From Rhodobacter flavimaris (GTDB lineage: Bacteria; Pseudomonadota; Alphaproteobacteria; Rhodobacterales; Rhodobacteraceae), in contig NZ_JAJUOS010000004.1 in the NCBI RefSeq assembly GCF_021378075.1, positions 124,001-188,000 on the forward strand: a stretch of DNA of 64,000 nt, read 5' to 3'. A program made the translations under genes and the position numbers. Positions 1 to 10,141 of the stretch are shown piece by piece. Every line of letters starts with the position of its first letter. Position 1 is the first letter of the stretch. The notes under the pieces were generated by a model that searched no databases, was not told where the DNA came from, and was given only the letters and a program-made list of their open reading frames with translations.

Positions 1-1008
1 GTCCTTCACCACCTGATGGGCCAGATCCATCATCACGTCCCGCAGCGCGGCCTCGAAATCGCGCGCGACCTTGGAGCGCAGATCCGTGATCTCGGCGGCA
101 GTCGAGCGGCCCGTGGCCGCCAGGATCAGCGCGTCCGAGGTCGAGGTGTCGCTATCCACGGTGATCGCGTTGAACGTGTCATCGGTATTGCGCGAGAGCA
201 TCTTCTGCAGGTTCTTGGCCGAGATCTTCGCATCGGTGAAGATATAGACCAGCATCGTCGCCATGTTCGGCGCGATCATCCCCGAGCCCTTGGCGATACC
301 GGCGATCTTGATCGTGCCGCCTTCGCCCGCGATCTCGGCGGCCGAGCCCTTGGGGAAGGTGTCGGTGGTCATGATCGCGCGGGCCGCGGCCTCCATCCCT
401 TTGGGGTCGAGGGTCGCCACCAGATCGCCCACCTTGGCGGTGATGCGGTCATAGGGCAGGGGCTCGCCGATCACGCCGGTCGAGGAGGAGAAGACGCGCG
501 ACGCGGGCACGCCGGTCGCCTGCGCGACGGCGGAAGTCACCGCATCGACGGCCTCCTGGCCAAGCGCGCCGGTAAAGGCATTGGCATTGCCCGAGTTCAC
601 GATGATCGCGGCGCCTGCATCGGCGGCCACCTTCAGCTTGAGCTTCTCCTGGCAATCCAGAATGCAGGCCGCACGGGTCGAGGAGGTGGTGAACACCCCC
701 GCGATCGCGGCACCCGGCGCCACGCGCGCCAGCATCACGTCGGTGCGGCCCGCATAGCGTACGCCCGCGCCGATGGCGGCGAACTCGACGCCGTCGATCA
801 CCGGCAGCGCGGGGAATGCCGCAGGTGCCAGCGGCGAGACCGGGTTGGCCTTTTTGACCTTGGCCTCAACCGCCGCCTTGGCCTCGGCCAGTTCCTTGCC
901 GACCTCGGCCACAACCTCGCCCGCCGTGCCCTCAAGCTTGACACGCAGGTCTTTCACCTTGGCCTTGAGCTTGTCGATCTTGGCCTTGAGTTCGCTTTTC
1001 TTCGCCAT
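1..1008 (-). CDS. argJ: ArgJ, bifunctional ornithine acetyltransferase / N-acetylglutamate synthase (3' end outside window)
   Basis: ArgJ moves the acetyl group from N-acetylornithine to glutamate in the cytoplasmic arginine pathway. The first 336 residues are present; the C-terminal part (roughly 125 residues by family length) lies beyond position 1. The family core starts at about residue 55 (PVSPLAPAAFP). The autocleavage site is visible as APNMATMLV, with the nucleophile Thr251 encoded at 256-258. The ATG at 1008 is chosen because a GGGAGG Shine-Dalgarno sits 5 bases before it; a tandem ATG at 1011 is too close. Odd feature: residues 1-53 form a Lys/Glu/Ala-rich, probably helical extension not expected in ArgJ. 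It lies 19 bases after the parvulin gene on the same strand, so they are probably co-transcribed. Confidence 0.93.
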   Translation of the reverse strand, partial: MAKKSELKAKIDKLKAKVKDLRVKLEGTAGEVVAEVGKELAEAKAAVEAKVKKANPVSPLAPAAFPALPVIDGVEFAAIGAGVRYAGRTDVMLARVAPGAAIAGVFTTSSTRAACILDCQEKLKLKVAADAGAAIIVNSGNANAFTGALGQEAVDAVTSAVAQATGVPASRVFSSSTGVIGEPLPYDRITAKVGDLVATLDPKGMEAAARAIMTTDTFPKGSAAEIAGEGGTIKIAGIAKGSGMIAPNMATMLVYIFTDAKISAKNLQKMLSRNTDDTFNAITVDSDTSTSDALILAATGRSTAAEITDLRSKVARDFEAALRDVMMDLAHQVVKD

Positions 1009-1027
1009 CATGCCCTCCCGAGCCGGA

Positions 1028-1873
1028 TCATTCGCCGAGGATCGCCGCGTCCTTCAGGATCGCCGGGTCCACACCCTCGGTCATCTTCTCGACCTTCGCC
1101 GTTTCAACGGTTTCCGTCACGCGCTTTTCGACAGCGGTCTGACGCAGATCGCCTTCCAGCTCGGCGCGGACCTCTTCCATCGTGGGGGCTTCGGCCAGAC
1201 GGGTTTCCATCAGCTTGACGACATGCCAGCCGAACTCGGTCTGCACCGGGCCCTTGACCTCACCATCCTTCATCTCGGCCAGCGCATCCGAGAACGGCTT
1301 GACCATGGCCTCAAGCCCGAACCAGCCCAGATCGCCGCCATTGGGCGCGGCGCCATCGGTCGAGTATTTCTTGGCGGCCTCGCCGAAATCGAGCCCGTCC
1401 TCGATCTCTTTCTTGATGTTCGCGGCCTCTTCCTCGGTTTCCACGATGATATGCGCGGCGTGATATTCGCGCGTGGGTTCGGCATTGGCGTATTTCGCGT
1501 CATAGGCCGCCTTGAGCGCGTCATCGGTCACGGCGCCGCCCGCGGTGTGTTCCAGCACCGCATTGGCCAGATAGGCGCGGCGATCGACCTCAAGCGCGAT
1601 CTCGTCGCGGTGCGTCATCATGTCCTGCCCGATTTCGGCCAGAGCGGTCTGCTGGATCAGCTGTTCCAGGATGCCCTCGAACAGAACGTCATCGGGAAGC
1701 TGCTGATACTGCGCGGGCAGGCTTTCGCGCACGCTGGCCATGTGGCCCAGGGTGATCTCGGTGCCATTGACGGTGGCCACAACGGTGTCGGCCTTGACCT
1801 CTTCGGCCTGGACGGCGCCGCCCATGGTCAAAATCACGGCAACAGACCCAAGATATTTCGCGAGTTTCGGCAT
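1028..1873 (-). CDS. Periplasmic parvulin-type peptidyl-prolyl cis-trans isomerase
   Basis: 281 residues with a signal peptide (hydrophobic residues 8-20, likely cleavage after VQA at 23), a SurA-like N-terminal helical region and a rotamase (PpiC) domain at about 136-226, with the conserved stretch GGDLGWFG. It probably helps exported proteins fold in the periplasm. The ATG at 1873 is preferred over upstream in-frame starts because AGGAG lies 7 bases before it and the signal peptide then begins at residue 1. It is divergent from secA, which fits a joint role in export, and is followed by argJ at 19 bases. A 7-bp inverted repeat (1893-1910) lies in its leader. Confidence 0.92.
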   Translation of the reverse strand: MPKLAKYLGSVAVILTMGGAVQAEEVKADTVVATVNGTEITLGHMASVRESLPAQYQQLPDDVLFEGILEQLIQQTALAEIGQDMMTHRDEIALEVDRRAYLANAVLEHTAGGAVTDDALKAAYDAKYANAEPTREYHAAHIIVETEEEAANIKKEIEDGLDFGEAAKKYSTDGAAPNGGDLGWFGLEAMVKPFSDALAEMKDGEVKGPVQTEFGWHVVKLMETRLAEAPTMEEVRAELEGDLRQTAVEKRVTETVETAKVEKMTEGVDPAILKDAAILGE

Positions 1874-1911
1874 CAAGGCCACTCCTGCAAGGGCCGCGGC
1901 ACCCCGCGGCG

Positions 1912-1940
1912 TTGACACTCTGACGGCAGCCCCTTACATC
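1912..1940 (+). promoter_or_regulatory. Candidate sigma-70 promoter for secA
   Basis: TTGACA at 1912-1917 is followed after 16-17 bases by TTACAT/TACATC (1934-1940). It faces secA and would give a leader of about 115 bases. The -35 is a perfect match and the -10 is mediocre. This is a sequence match only. Confidence 0.4.
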
Positions 1941-2058
1941 GCCTAGGGTCCTGTGAAGGCAGCTTCGCCCTATTTTCGTTAGCCGTTCTAGGCGGCAAGC
2001 AGGGGCGCGACAAGGTCGCTTGTCACACGATTTGGTCAGATGAACCCGCGGAGAGAAC

Positions 2059-4737
2059 ATGCTGGGCCTTGGAACTATCGCAAAGAAGGTTTTCGGCACG
2101 CCGAATGACCGCAAGGTGAAATCGGTCCGTCCGCTGGTCGCAAAGATCAACGCGCTCGAACCCGAGTTCGAAAAGTTCACCGATGCCCAGATCATCGAGA
2201 AAACGCGCGAGCTTCAGACCCGCGCACAGGGCGGCGAGGATCTCGATGCGCTGCTGCCCGAAGCCTTCGCCAACTGCCGCGAGGCCGCCAAGCGCGCGCT
2301 TGGCCTGCGCGCCTTCGACACCCAGCTGATGGGCGGCATCTTCCTGCATCAGGGCAATATCTCGGAAATGAAGACCGGCGAGGGCAAGACCCTTGTGGCG
2401 ACCTTCCCGGCCTATCTGAACGCGCTGCCGGGCAAGGGCGTGCATGTCGTGACCGTCAACGACTACCTCGCCCGCCGCGACGCCGAATGGATGAGCAAGG
2501 TCTATGGCGCGCTTGGCCTGACCACCGGCGTTGTCGTGCCGTTCCAGCCCGATGACGAAAAGCGCACCGCCTATCGCTGCGACGTGACCTATGCCACCAA
2601 CAACGAGCTGGGCTTCGATTACCTGCGCGACAACATGAAGGGGTCGGTCGAGGAAATGGCGCAGCGCGGCCATTTCTACGCCATCGTGGACGAGGTCGAC
2701 TCGATCCTGGTCGATGAGGCGCGCACGCCGCTGATCATCTCGGGACCGTCGCAGGACCGCTCGGAACTGTACAACACGCTCGACAAGTTCATCCCCGAAC
2801 TGACGGCCGAGCATTTCACCCTCGACGAGAAGGGCCGCAACGCGACCTATACCGAGGAAGGCAACGAATATCTGGAACGCCGCCTGCATGAGGCCGGCAT
2901 CCTGCCGGAAGGCCAGTCGCTCTACGATCCCGAAAGCACGACCATCGTGCACCACGTCACCCAGGCGCTGCGCGCCCACAAGCTGTTCCACAAGGACCAG
3001 AATTACGTGGTGATGGGGACCGAAGTGATCCTGATCGACGAGCACACCGGCCGCGCGATGAAGGGCCGCCGCCTGTCGGATGGCCTGCACCAGGCGATCG
3101 AGGCCAAGGAAGGCCTGCCGGTCCAGCCCGAGAACGTGACGCTGGCCTCGGTGACCTTCCAGAACTACTTCCGCCTCTATGAAAAGCTTGCGGGCATGAC
3201 CGGCACCGCCGCGACCGAGGCCGAGGAATTCGCCGAGATCTACAGCCTCGGCGTCGTTGAGGTGCCCACCAACCGCCCGGTGCAGCGCAAGGACGAACAC
3301 GACCGTGTCTACCGCACCGCGCGCGACAAATACGCCGCCGTGATCGAGGCGCTCAAGCTTGCCCATGAAAAGGGGCAGCCGGTGCTTCTGGGCACGACCT
3401 CGATCGAGAAATCCGAGATGATCTCGGAAATGCTCAAGGCCGAAGGCATACCGCACAACGTCCTCAACGCCCGCCAGCACGAGCAGGAGGCCAAGATCGT
3501 GGCCGATGCCGGCCGTCTGGGCGCAGTGACCATCGCCACCAACATGGCCGGTCGCGGCACCGACATTCAGCTCGGCGGTAACGTCGAGATGAAGGTGCTC
3601 GAAGAACTGGCCGCGAACCCCGAGGCCAACCCCGAGGAGCTGCGCGCCCGCATCGAGGCTGAGCACGCGGAAGAAAAGCGCAAGGTGCTTGAAGCGGGCG
3701 GCCTGTTCGTTCTGGCCACCGAGCGCCACGAAAGCCGCCGCATCGACAACCAGCTGCGCGGCCGCTCTGGCCGTCAGGGGGATCCGGGGCGCTCGCTGTT
3801 CTTCCTGTCGCTCGAAGACGATCTGATGCGCATCTTCGGCTCGGAGAAGCTCGACAGCGTGCTGTCGAAACTGGGCATGAAGGAAGGCGAGGCGATCATC
3901 CATCCCTGGGTGAACAAGTCACTGGAACGCGCGCAGGCGAAGGTCGAGGGCCGCAACTTCGACATCCGCAAGCAGCTGCTGAAATTCGACGACGTGATGA
4001 ACGACCAGCGCAAGGCGATCTTCAGCCAGCGCCGCGAGATCATGGAATCCAAGGATATCGGCGAGATCGCGCAGGACATGCGTCACCAGGTCGTCGAGGA
4101 TCTGGTCGATCAATACGCGCCGCCCAAGTCCTATGCCGACCAGTGGGACGTCGAGGGGCTGACGAATGCGGTGCTTGAGGGGTTGAACATGCAGCTCCCG
4201 ATCGCCGCATGGGCCGCCGAAGAGGGCGTCGATCAGGACGTGCTGATCGAGCGTATCGAAGAGGCCAGCGACGCGTTCATGGCGCAAAAGGCCGAGGCCT
4301 TCGGTGCCGAGACCATGCGCACGATCGAAAAGCAGATCCTGCTGCAAACCATCGACACCAAGTGGCGCGAGCATCTGGTGACGCTTGAGCATCTGCGGTC
4401 GGTCATCGGTTTCCGCGGCTATGCGCAGCGCGACCCGCTGTCGGAATACAAGACCGAAAGCTTCCAGCTGTTCGAGACTCTGCTCGATGGGCTGCGTTCC
4501 GAGGTGACCAAGCGCCTTGGCCAGATCCGCCCGCTGACCGAGGAAGAGCGCGCCGCGATGATGGCGCAAGCCATGCCGCAGCCCGAACCCGAAGCGCCCG
4601 CAGCCCCGGCTGCCCCCGCCGCCAAGGCGGGCTTCGACGAGAACGATCCGGCGACCTGGGGCGAGCCCTCGCGCAACGATCCCTGCCCCTGCGGCTCGGG
4701 CGAGAAGTTCAAGCACTGCCACGGTCGGATCGCTTGA
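2059..4737 (+). CDS. secA: Preprotein translocase ATPase SecA
   Basis: 892 residues, a normal length for alphaproteobacterial SecA. SecA drives unfolded preproteins through SecYEG with ATP. Visible motifs are Walker A ([11 protein letters not shown]), the [15 protein letters not shown]alker B/DEAD region, the helicase motif [25 protein letters not shown], and a C-terminal [14 protein letters not shown] zinc site that binds SecB or ribosomes. An Ala/Pro-rich linker precedes the zinc tail. A GGAGAG-type ribosome site precedes the ATG. It is transcribed alone, divergently from the parvulin gene. Confidence 0.98.
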   Translation: MLGLGTIAKKVFGTPNDRKVKSVRPLVAKINALEPEFEKFTDAQIIEKTRELQTRAQGGEDLDALLPEAFANCREAAKRALGLRAFDTQLMGGIFLHQGNISEMKTGEGKTLVATFPAYLNALPGKGVHVVTVNDYLARRDAEWMSKVYGALGLTTGVVVPFQPDDEKRTAYRCDVTYATNNELGFDYLRDNMKGSVEEMAQRGHFYAIVDEVDSILVDEARTPLIISGPSQDRSELYNTLDKFIPELTAEHFTLDEKGRNATYTEEGNEYLERRLHEAGILPEGQSLYDPESTTIVHHVTQALRAHKLFHKDQNYVVMGTEVILIDEHTGRAMKGRRLSDGLHQAIEAKEGLPVQPENVTLASVTFQNYFRLYEKLAGMTGTAATEAEEFAEIYSLGVVEVPTNRPVQRKDEHDRVYRTARDKYAAVIEALKLAHEKGQPVLLGTTSIEKSEMISEMLKAEGIPHNVLNARQHEQEAKIVADAGRLGAVTIATNMAGRGTDIQLGGNVEMKVLEELAANPEANPEELRARIEAEHAEEKRKVLEAGGLFVLATERHESRRIDNQLRGRSGRQGDPGRSLFFLSLEDDLMRIFGSEKLDSVLSKLGMKEGEAIIHPWVNKSLERAQAKVEGRNFDIRKQLLKFDDVMNDQRKAIFSQRREIMESKDIGEIAQDMRHQVVEDLVDQYAPPKSYADQWDVEGLTNAVLEGLNMQLPIAAWAAEEGVDQDVLIERIEEASDAFMAQKAEAFGAETMRTIEKQILLQTIDTKWREHLVTLEHLRSVIGFRGYAQRDPLSEYKTESFQLFETLLDGLRSEVTKRLGQIRPLTEEERAAMMAQAMPQPEPEAPAAPAAPAAKAGFDENDPATWGEPSRNDPCPCGSGEKFKHCHGRIA

Positions 4738-4798
4738 CGAAAATATGGCAAAGCTGAGGCGCTCGCCCCGTTCGGTGCGGGCGCATTTCCATATATAG

Positions 4799-4814
4799 TT
4801 AATGAATTTTTAAC
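4799..4814 (+). promoter_or_regulatory. Full-consensus CtrA-type box (TTAA-N7-TTAAC)
   Basis: TTAA at 4799-4802, seven bases, then TTAAC at 4810-4814 matches the CtrA recognition sequence known from Caulobacter and other alphaproteobacteria. It lies in the gap after secA, about 120 bases upstream of the small exported protein gene at 4936. AT-rich matches are unlikely by chance in this GC-rich DNA, but binding is not shown. Confidence 0.5.
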
Positions 4815-4887
4815 CAGCCCGATATGTAGAGGAAATAGGGTTGATATTTGGTCAACATTGCCCCGCAATCGTCACGGCTTTGCCCGT

Positions 4888-4910
4888 TTTCAATCCTAGG
4901 GTGATTGAAA
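4888..4910. repeat. 8-bp perfect inverted repeat in the leader of the 4936 gene
   Basis: TTTCAATC (4888-4895), a 7-base spacer and GATTGAAA (4903-4910). It lies 25 bases before the ATG at 4936. It could be an operator or a leader hairpin; there is no U-tract, so a terminator is unlikely. A second short repeat, GTTGA/TCAAC, lies just upstream. Confidence 0.4.
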
Positions 4911-4935
4911 GGTTACGATTCGGCTGGGGAAAGCC

Positions 4936-5295
4936 ATGCGGAAGCAAAAGAACAAGCTGCACAATGCGCGCATTCTGATCGCGACCTTCATGCTGGCCGC
5001 CGCGACCGGTAACGTGATGGAGGATGCGGATACGGCGCAACAGCGCCCGCGCCTGCAAAATGGCCAGCTTGTCTATGCGACCGAAATCCCGCAGGCCGAG
5101 GAAATCATCGCGCGCCCGCGCCTTGCCCTGACCGGCCAGACCATCGGCGGCGTCGCCTCTCTGCCCGAGGTTGCAACGCGCGAACTGACCCATGATGTTG
5201 GCATCGCCGCGCTTCAGGCGCCGGGTGAGCCCGCAGCCCCGCAGTTCGGCGGCTTTGGCGGCCCCGTGTCGGTCCCGGCTCCGCTGAGCAACTGA
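4936..5295 (+). CDS. Small exported or membrane-anchored protein of unknown function
   Basis: 119 residues. I do not recognise a family. The N-terminus is basic (RKQKNKLHNAR) followed by a hydrophobic stretch, ILIATFMLAAATG at about 13-25, which looks like a signal peptide or anchor without a clear cleavage box. The rest is Pro/Ala-rich with a Gly/Pro C-terminus (GGFGGPVSVPAPLSN), consistent with a disordered periplasmic tail. GGGGAAAG precedes the ATG. Base composition and codon use match the neighbours. It has its own 198-base upstream region with a CtrA-type box and an inverted repeat, so it appears to be a separately regulated single gene. It converges on radC with a 7-base gap. Confidence 0.75.
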   Translation: MRKQKNKLHNARILIATFMLAAATGNVMEDADTAQQRPRLQNGQLVYATEIPQAEEIIARPRLALTGQTIGGVASLPEVATRELTHDVGIAALQAPGEPAAPQFGGFGGPVSVPAPLSN

Positions 5296-5302
5296 TCCCT
5301 CC

Positions 5303-6067
5303 CTAAAGATACCCGGACGACCGGAAGCTTAGCTCTGTGTCCTTTCCGATGATCAGGTGATCGTGCAGCACGATGCCCAATGCGTCGGCGGCCATCCTGA
5401 TCCGGTCGGTCATGGCGATATCTGCCTCTGAGGGCGTCGGGTCGCCCGAGGGGTGGTTATGCACCAGTATCAGCGCCGAGGCGTTCACCTCCAGCGCGCG
5501 CTTGACCACCTCGCGCGGGTAGACCGGCACATGATCGACCGTGCCGCGCGCCTGCTCCTCATCGGCAATCAGGATGTTCTTGCGGTCGAGGTAAAGGACG
5601 CGGAACTGCTCGACCTCACGATGCGCCATGGCGGTGTGGCAGTAATCGAGCAGCGCCTGCCATGAGGACAGCACCGGCCGGTGGATGACCTTCGAGCGGG
5701 CCAGCCGATGCGCGGCGGCCTCGACGATCTTGAGTTCCAAGATCACGGCGTCGCCGACACCATGAACATCCCTTAGTCGGGGTTCCGAGGCAGACAAGAC
5801 CCTGCCGAAATCACCAAAGGTATCAATCAGGCGGCGGGCGAGAGGTTTCACATCTTGCCGTCGGATGGCCCGGAACAAGACCAATTCAAGCATTTCGTAA
5901 TCGGCGAGTGCCGCGGCGCCCCTCTCCACAAAACGCTCTCTGAGCCGTTTACGATGGTCCGCAATGTAGGAGGGCAGCTTGCCCTCGGGGAGTGCAATCG
6001 GCGCGGCCTCGTCGGGGTCACCGAAGAGGGGCAGGGGCATTTCGTGGAAGGCAGAGGGCGGCTTCAT
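5303..6067 (-). CDS. radC: RadC family JAB/MPN-domain protein
   Basis: 254 residues. The order is a disordered N-terminus (1-35), a helix-hairpin-helix-like region (about 95-120, with HGVGDAVILELK) and a C-terminal MPN/JAB domain. The JAMM metal site is intact: His203, His205, Ser207 and Asp216 in HNHPSGDPTPSEAD. RadC proteins are widespread; a DNA-repair role was once proposed but the biochemical function is unsettled. It sits between convergent neighbours and the dnaJ terminator, so it is probably monocistronic. Confidence 0.92.
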   Translation of the reverse strand: MKPPSAFHEMPLPLFGDPDEAAPIALPEGKLPSYIADHRKRLRERFVERGAAALADYEMLELVLFRAIRRQDVKPLARRLIDTFGDFGRVLSASEPRLRDVHGVGDAVILELKIVEAAAHRLARSKVIHRPVLSSWQALLDYCHTAMAHREVEQFRVLYLDRKNILIADEEQARGTVDHVPVYPREVVKRALEVNASALILVHNHPSGDPTPSEADIAMTDRIRMAADALGIVLHDHLIIGKDTELSFRSSGYL

Positions 6068-6111
6068 GCCGCGATCTTGCGGCAGGCTTGGTGAAGAAAG
6101 CGTTAAGAAAA

Positions 6112-6135
6112 TGGAAAGGGCGCCCGAAGGCGCCC
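6112..6135 (-). terminator. Rho-independent terminator of dnaJ
   Basis: On the minus strand a perfect 7-bp stem GGGCGCC/GGCGCCC with TTCG loop (6118-6135) is followed by TTTCC. It begins 2 bases after the dnaJ stop codon. Confidence 0.75.
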
Positions 6136-6137
6136 GT

Positions 6138-7289
6138 TCAACCTTTCATGCCATCCCAGAAGCTCTTGACCTTCTTGAAGAAGCTCGCCCCTTCGGGGTT
6201 GTTCTCGGCCTCGATCTTCTCGAACTCGCGCAGCAGTTCCTTTTGGCGGGTGGTCAGGTTCACCGGGGTTTCCACCGCCAGCTCGATCACCATGTCACCG
6301 ACGCCACCGCCACGCAGTGCGGGCATGCCCTTGGCACGCAGGCGCATCTGGCGACCCGATTGCGAGCCAACCGGGATCTTCACGCGCGAACGCCCGCCGT
6401 CGATCGTCGGCACCTCGACCTCACCGCCAAGCGCGGCCGAGGCCATGCTGACCGGTACGCGGCAGTAGAGGTTCACGCCCTCGCGTTGGAAGATCGCGTG
6501 CTCGCGCACCTCGATGAAGATGTAGAGATCGCCCGAGGGGCCGCCGCGCATGCCCGCCTCGCCCTCACCGGCCAGACGGATGCGGGTGCCGGTCTCGACC
6601 CCTGCCGGGATGTTGACCGAAAGCGTGCGTTCCTTCTCGACCCGACCCGCGCCGTGGCAGGCGCGGCAGGGGTTCTTCACCACCTGACCCTGACCGCCAC
6701 AGGTCGGGCAGGTCCGCTCAACCGTGAAGAAGCCGTTTTGCGCGCGCACCTTGCCCATACCCGAGCAGGTCGGGCAGGTCTGCGGTTCAGCCCCGCCTTC
6801 GGCGCCGGTGCCGTTGCACGACGAACACTGGGTCGAGCCGGGCACGGTGATGGTCTTCTGCGCGCCCGTGAACGCCTCTTCCAGCGTCACGCGCATGTTG
6901 TAGCGCAGGTCCGAACCCCGCGCCGCGCGCGAACGCCCGCCGCCGGGGCCGCCGCGCCCACCCATGAAATCGCCGAACAGATCCTCGAACACATCCGAGA
7001 AGGCCGAGCCGAAATCGCCCTGGCCGAAACCGCCGCGCGGGCCGCCACCGCCGCCCATGCCGCCCTCGAAGGCCGCGTGACCGAAGCGGTCATAGGCCGC
7101 CTTCTTGTCGGCGTCCTTGAGCACGTCATAGGCCTCGTTCGCTTCCTTGAACTGGGCCTCGGCGTCGGGATTGTCCTGGTTGCGGTCGGGGTGAAGTTCC
7201 TTCGCCTTCTTGCGATAGGCCTTCTTGATCTCTTCGGCCGAGGCACCTTTGGCGATGCCCAGAACCTCGTAGAAATCACGTTTTGCCAT
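6138..7289 (-). CDS. dnaJ: Chaperone DnaJ (Hsp40)
   Basis: 383 residues. J domain with HPD at 33-35, Gly/Phe-rich linker, four CxxCxGxG zinc repeats ([32 protein letters not shown]) and C-terminal substrate-binding domains. It stimulates DnaK ATPase and delivers substrates. The ATG at 7289 gives the canonical [11 protein letters not shown] start and has AAGGGGG 7 bases upstream; an upstream in-frame ATG at 7313 would add 8 unconserved residues. It follows dnaK by 65 bases and is probably co-transcribed from the RpoH-type promoter. Its ribosome site is inside a palindrome (7297-7308). Confidence 0.98.
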   Translation of the reverse strand: MAKRDFYEVLGIAKGASAEEIKKAYRKKAKELHPDRNQDNPDAEAQFKEANEAYDVLKDADKKAAYDRFGHAAFEGGMGGGGGPRGGFGQGDFGSAFSDVFEDLFGDFMGGRGGPGGGRSRAARGSDLRYNMRVTLEEAFTGAQKTITVPGSTQCSSCNGTGAEGGAEPQTCPTCSGMGKVRAQNGFFTVERTCPTCGGQGQVVKNPCRACHGAGRVEKERTLSVNIPAGVETGTRIRLAGEGEAGMRGGPSGDLYIFIEVREHAIFQREGVNLYCRVPVSMASAALGGEVEVPTIDGGRSRVKIPVGSQSGRQMRLRAKGMPALRGGGVGDMVIELAVETPVNLTTRQKELLREFEKIEAENNPEGASFFKKVKSFWDGMKG

Positions 7290-7296
7290 TGCAGAA

Positions 7297-7308
7297 CCCC
7301 CTTGGGGG
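7297..7308 (-). promoter_or_regulatory. Palindrome that contains the dnaJ Shine-Dalgarno
   Basis: On the minus strand CCCCC-AA-GGGGG, where AAGGGGG is the dnaJ ribosome binding site. The G run can pair with the upstream C run (as CCCC-CAAG-GGGG with a feasible loop), which would hide the site until melted. This is visible sequence symmetry; any thermosensing role is inference. Confidence 0.4.
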
Positions 7309-7318
7309 AACATGGGAA

Positions 7319-7336
7319 CGGGCCCCGCAGGGCCCG
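7319..7336 (-). repeat. Hairpin in the dnaK-dnaJ gap
   Basis: Perfect 7-bp inverted repeat CGGGCCC/GGGCCCG with a 4-base loop. On the minus strand it is followed by TTCCC rather than a U-tract, so at most it is a weak attenuator or an mRNA-stability hairpin between dnaK and dnaJ. Confidence 0.45.
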
Positions 7337-7354
7337 CTCCTCAGGTTCCTGCGC

Positions 7355-9268
<1,914 letters not shown>

Positions 9269-9390
9269 GTCTTTACCTCTTCTTTCGGCGATTTGGTGGG
9301 CTCGGGTCCCGTAAGGCCCCCGACCCCAATCCCAGGGTTTCGGTTCAAATGTCGGCGAACGGCGCATGTCCGTTTCCGGCTTCCCGGCGT

Positions 9391-9419
9391 ATATAAGGAG
9401 GGTAAAAAGTCCCTGCAAG
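9391..9419 (-). promoter_or_regulatory. RpoH (sigma-32) heat-shock promoter of dnaK
   Basis: On the minus strand CTTG (9419-9416), an 18-base spacer, then CTTATAT (9397-9391), matching the alphaproteobacterial sigma-32 pattern CTTG-N17/18-CYTATNT. It points at dnaK and lies about 125 bases before its start codon. Confidence 0.75.
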
Positions 9420-9446
9420 AACCGCGACCCGGGAAGATCGCAACAA

Positions 9447-10082
9447 ATGAATGATTCCGCCGAAAGCGCGCCCAAACGCCCCGATCCGCAGGAAATTCGC
9501 GGATTCCAGCATTTTCCGGGCTGGCTGACGGCGCGCGAACAGGCAGCACTCGTCGCGCAGATCCGCGAGGTGGTCACTGACGCCCCGCTTTTCTCGTCGA
9601 TGACGCCCTACGGCAAACCCATGTCGGTGCGCATGACCTCGGCGGGCCGCTTTGGCTGGGTGTCGGACCGGCGCGGCTACCGCTATTCCGAAACGCATCC
9701 TTCCGGCACGGCATGGCCGACAATCCCGCCCATGCTGACCGCCATCTGGAACGCGGTGTCCGGCACCGAACGCCAACCCGAATGCTGCCTGATCAATTTC
9801 TACCCCGAGGGCGCGCGCATGGGCCTGCATCAGGACCGCGACGAGGCTGATTTCACCCAGCCCGTTGTCTCGGTCAGCCTCGGCGACGACGGGCTTTTTC
9901 GCATCGGCAATCAGATGCGCGGCGGCACCACCCAAAGCCTCTGGCTGCGCTCGGGCGATGTGATGGTGATGGGCGGGCCCGCGCGCCTCACCTACCACGG
10001 CATAGACCGTATCGCGCCCGGCACCTCGACCCTCCTGCCCAAGGGCGGACGCATCAACGTGACGATGCGGGTTGTCACCTGA
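9447..10082 (+). CDS. alkB: AlkB-type 2-oxoglutarate/Fe(II) dioxygenase (DNA alkylation repair)
   Basis: 211 residues. This family oxidatively removes 1-methyladenine and 3-methylcytosine lesions. Iron ligands His128 and Asp130 (GLHQDRDE) and His184 (YHGID) are present, and Arg208 in INVTMR matches a 2-oxoglutarate-binding arginine. The [13 protein letters not shown] region is typical. The ATG at 9447 removes 27 unconserved residues that would overlap the dnaK promoter; the ribosome site (GGAAGA) is modest. It is divergent from dnaK. It is unrelated to the alkane hydroxylase also called AlkB encoded next door. Confidence 0.93.
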   Translation: MNDSAESAPKRPDPQEIRGFQHFPGWLTAREQAALVAQIREVVTDAPLFSSMTPYGKPMSVRMTSAGRFGWVSDRRGYRYSETHPSGTAWPTIPPMLTAIWNAVSGTERQPECCLINFYPEGARMGLHQDRDEADFTQPVVSVSLGDDGLFRIGNQMRGGTTQSLWLRSGDVMVMGGPARLTYHGIDRIAPGTSTLLPKGGRINVTMRVVT

Positions 10083-10086
10083 TCCC

Positions 10087-10140
10087 CTTCAATGTGGTGA
10101 AAATATCCCGCGGGGGTCCGGGGGCGCGAAGCCCCCGGCG
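10087..10140 (+). repeat. GC-rich intergenic repeat, copy 1
   Basis: Begins with CTTCAATGTGG 4 bases after the upstream stop codon, then AAATATCCC, GGGGGTCCGGGGGC and a GGGGGC/GCCCCC hairpin. It fills the gap between two convergent genes. Copies 2 (35619-35669) and 3 (52161-52209, inverted) have the same order of blocks. Confidence 0.75.
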
Positions 10141-10141
10141 C

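Noticed and set aside
2023..3903. A 626-codon open frame antisense to secA
   Set aside because: High-GC codon bias leaves antisense frames open. The protein is His/Arg/Ala/Leu-rich without family features, and secA is unmistakable.
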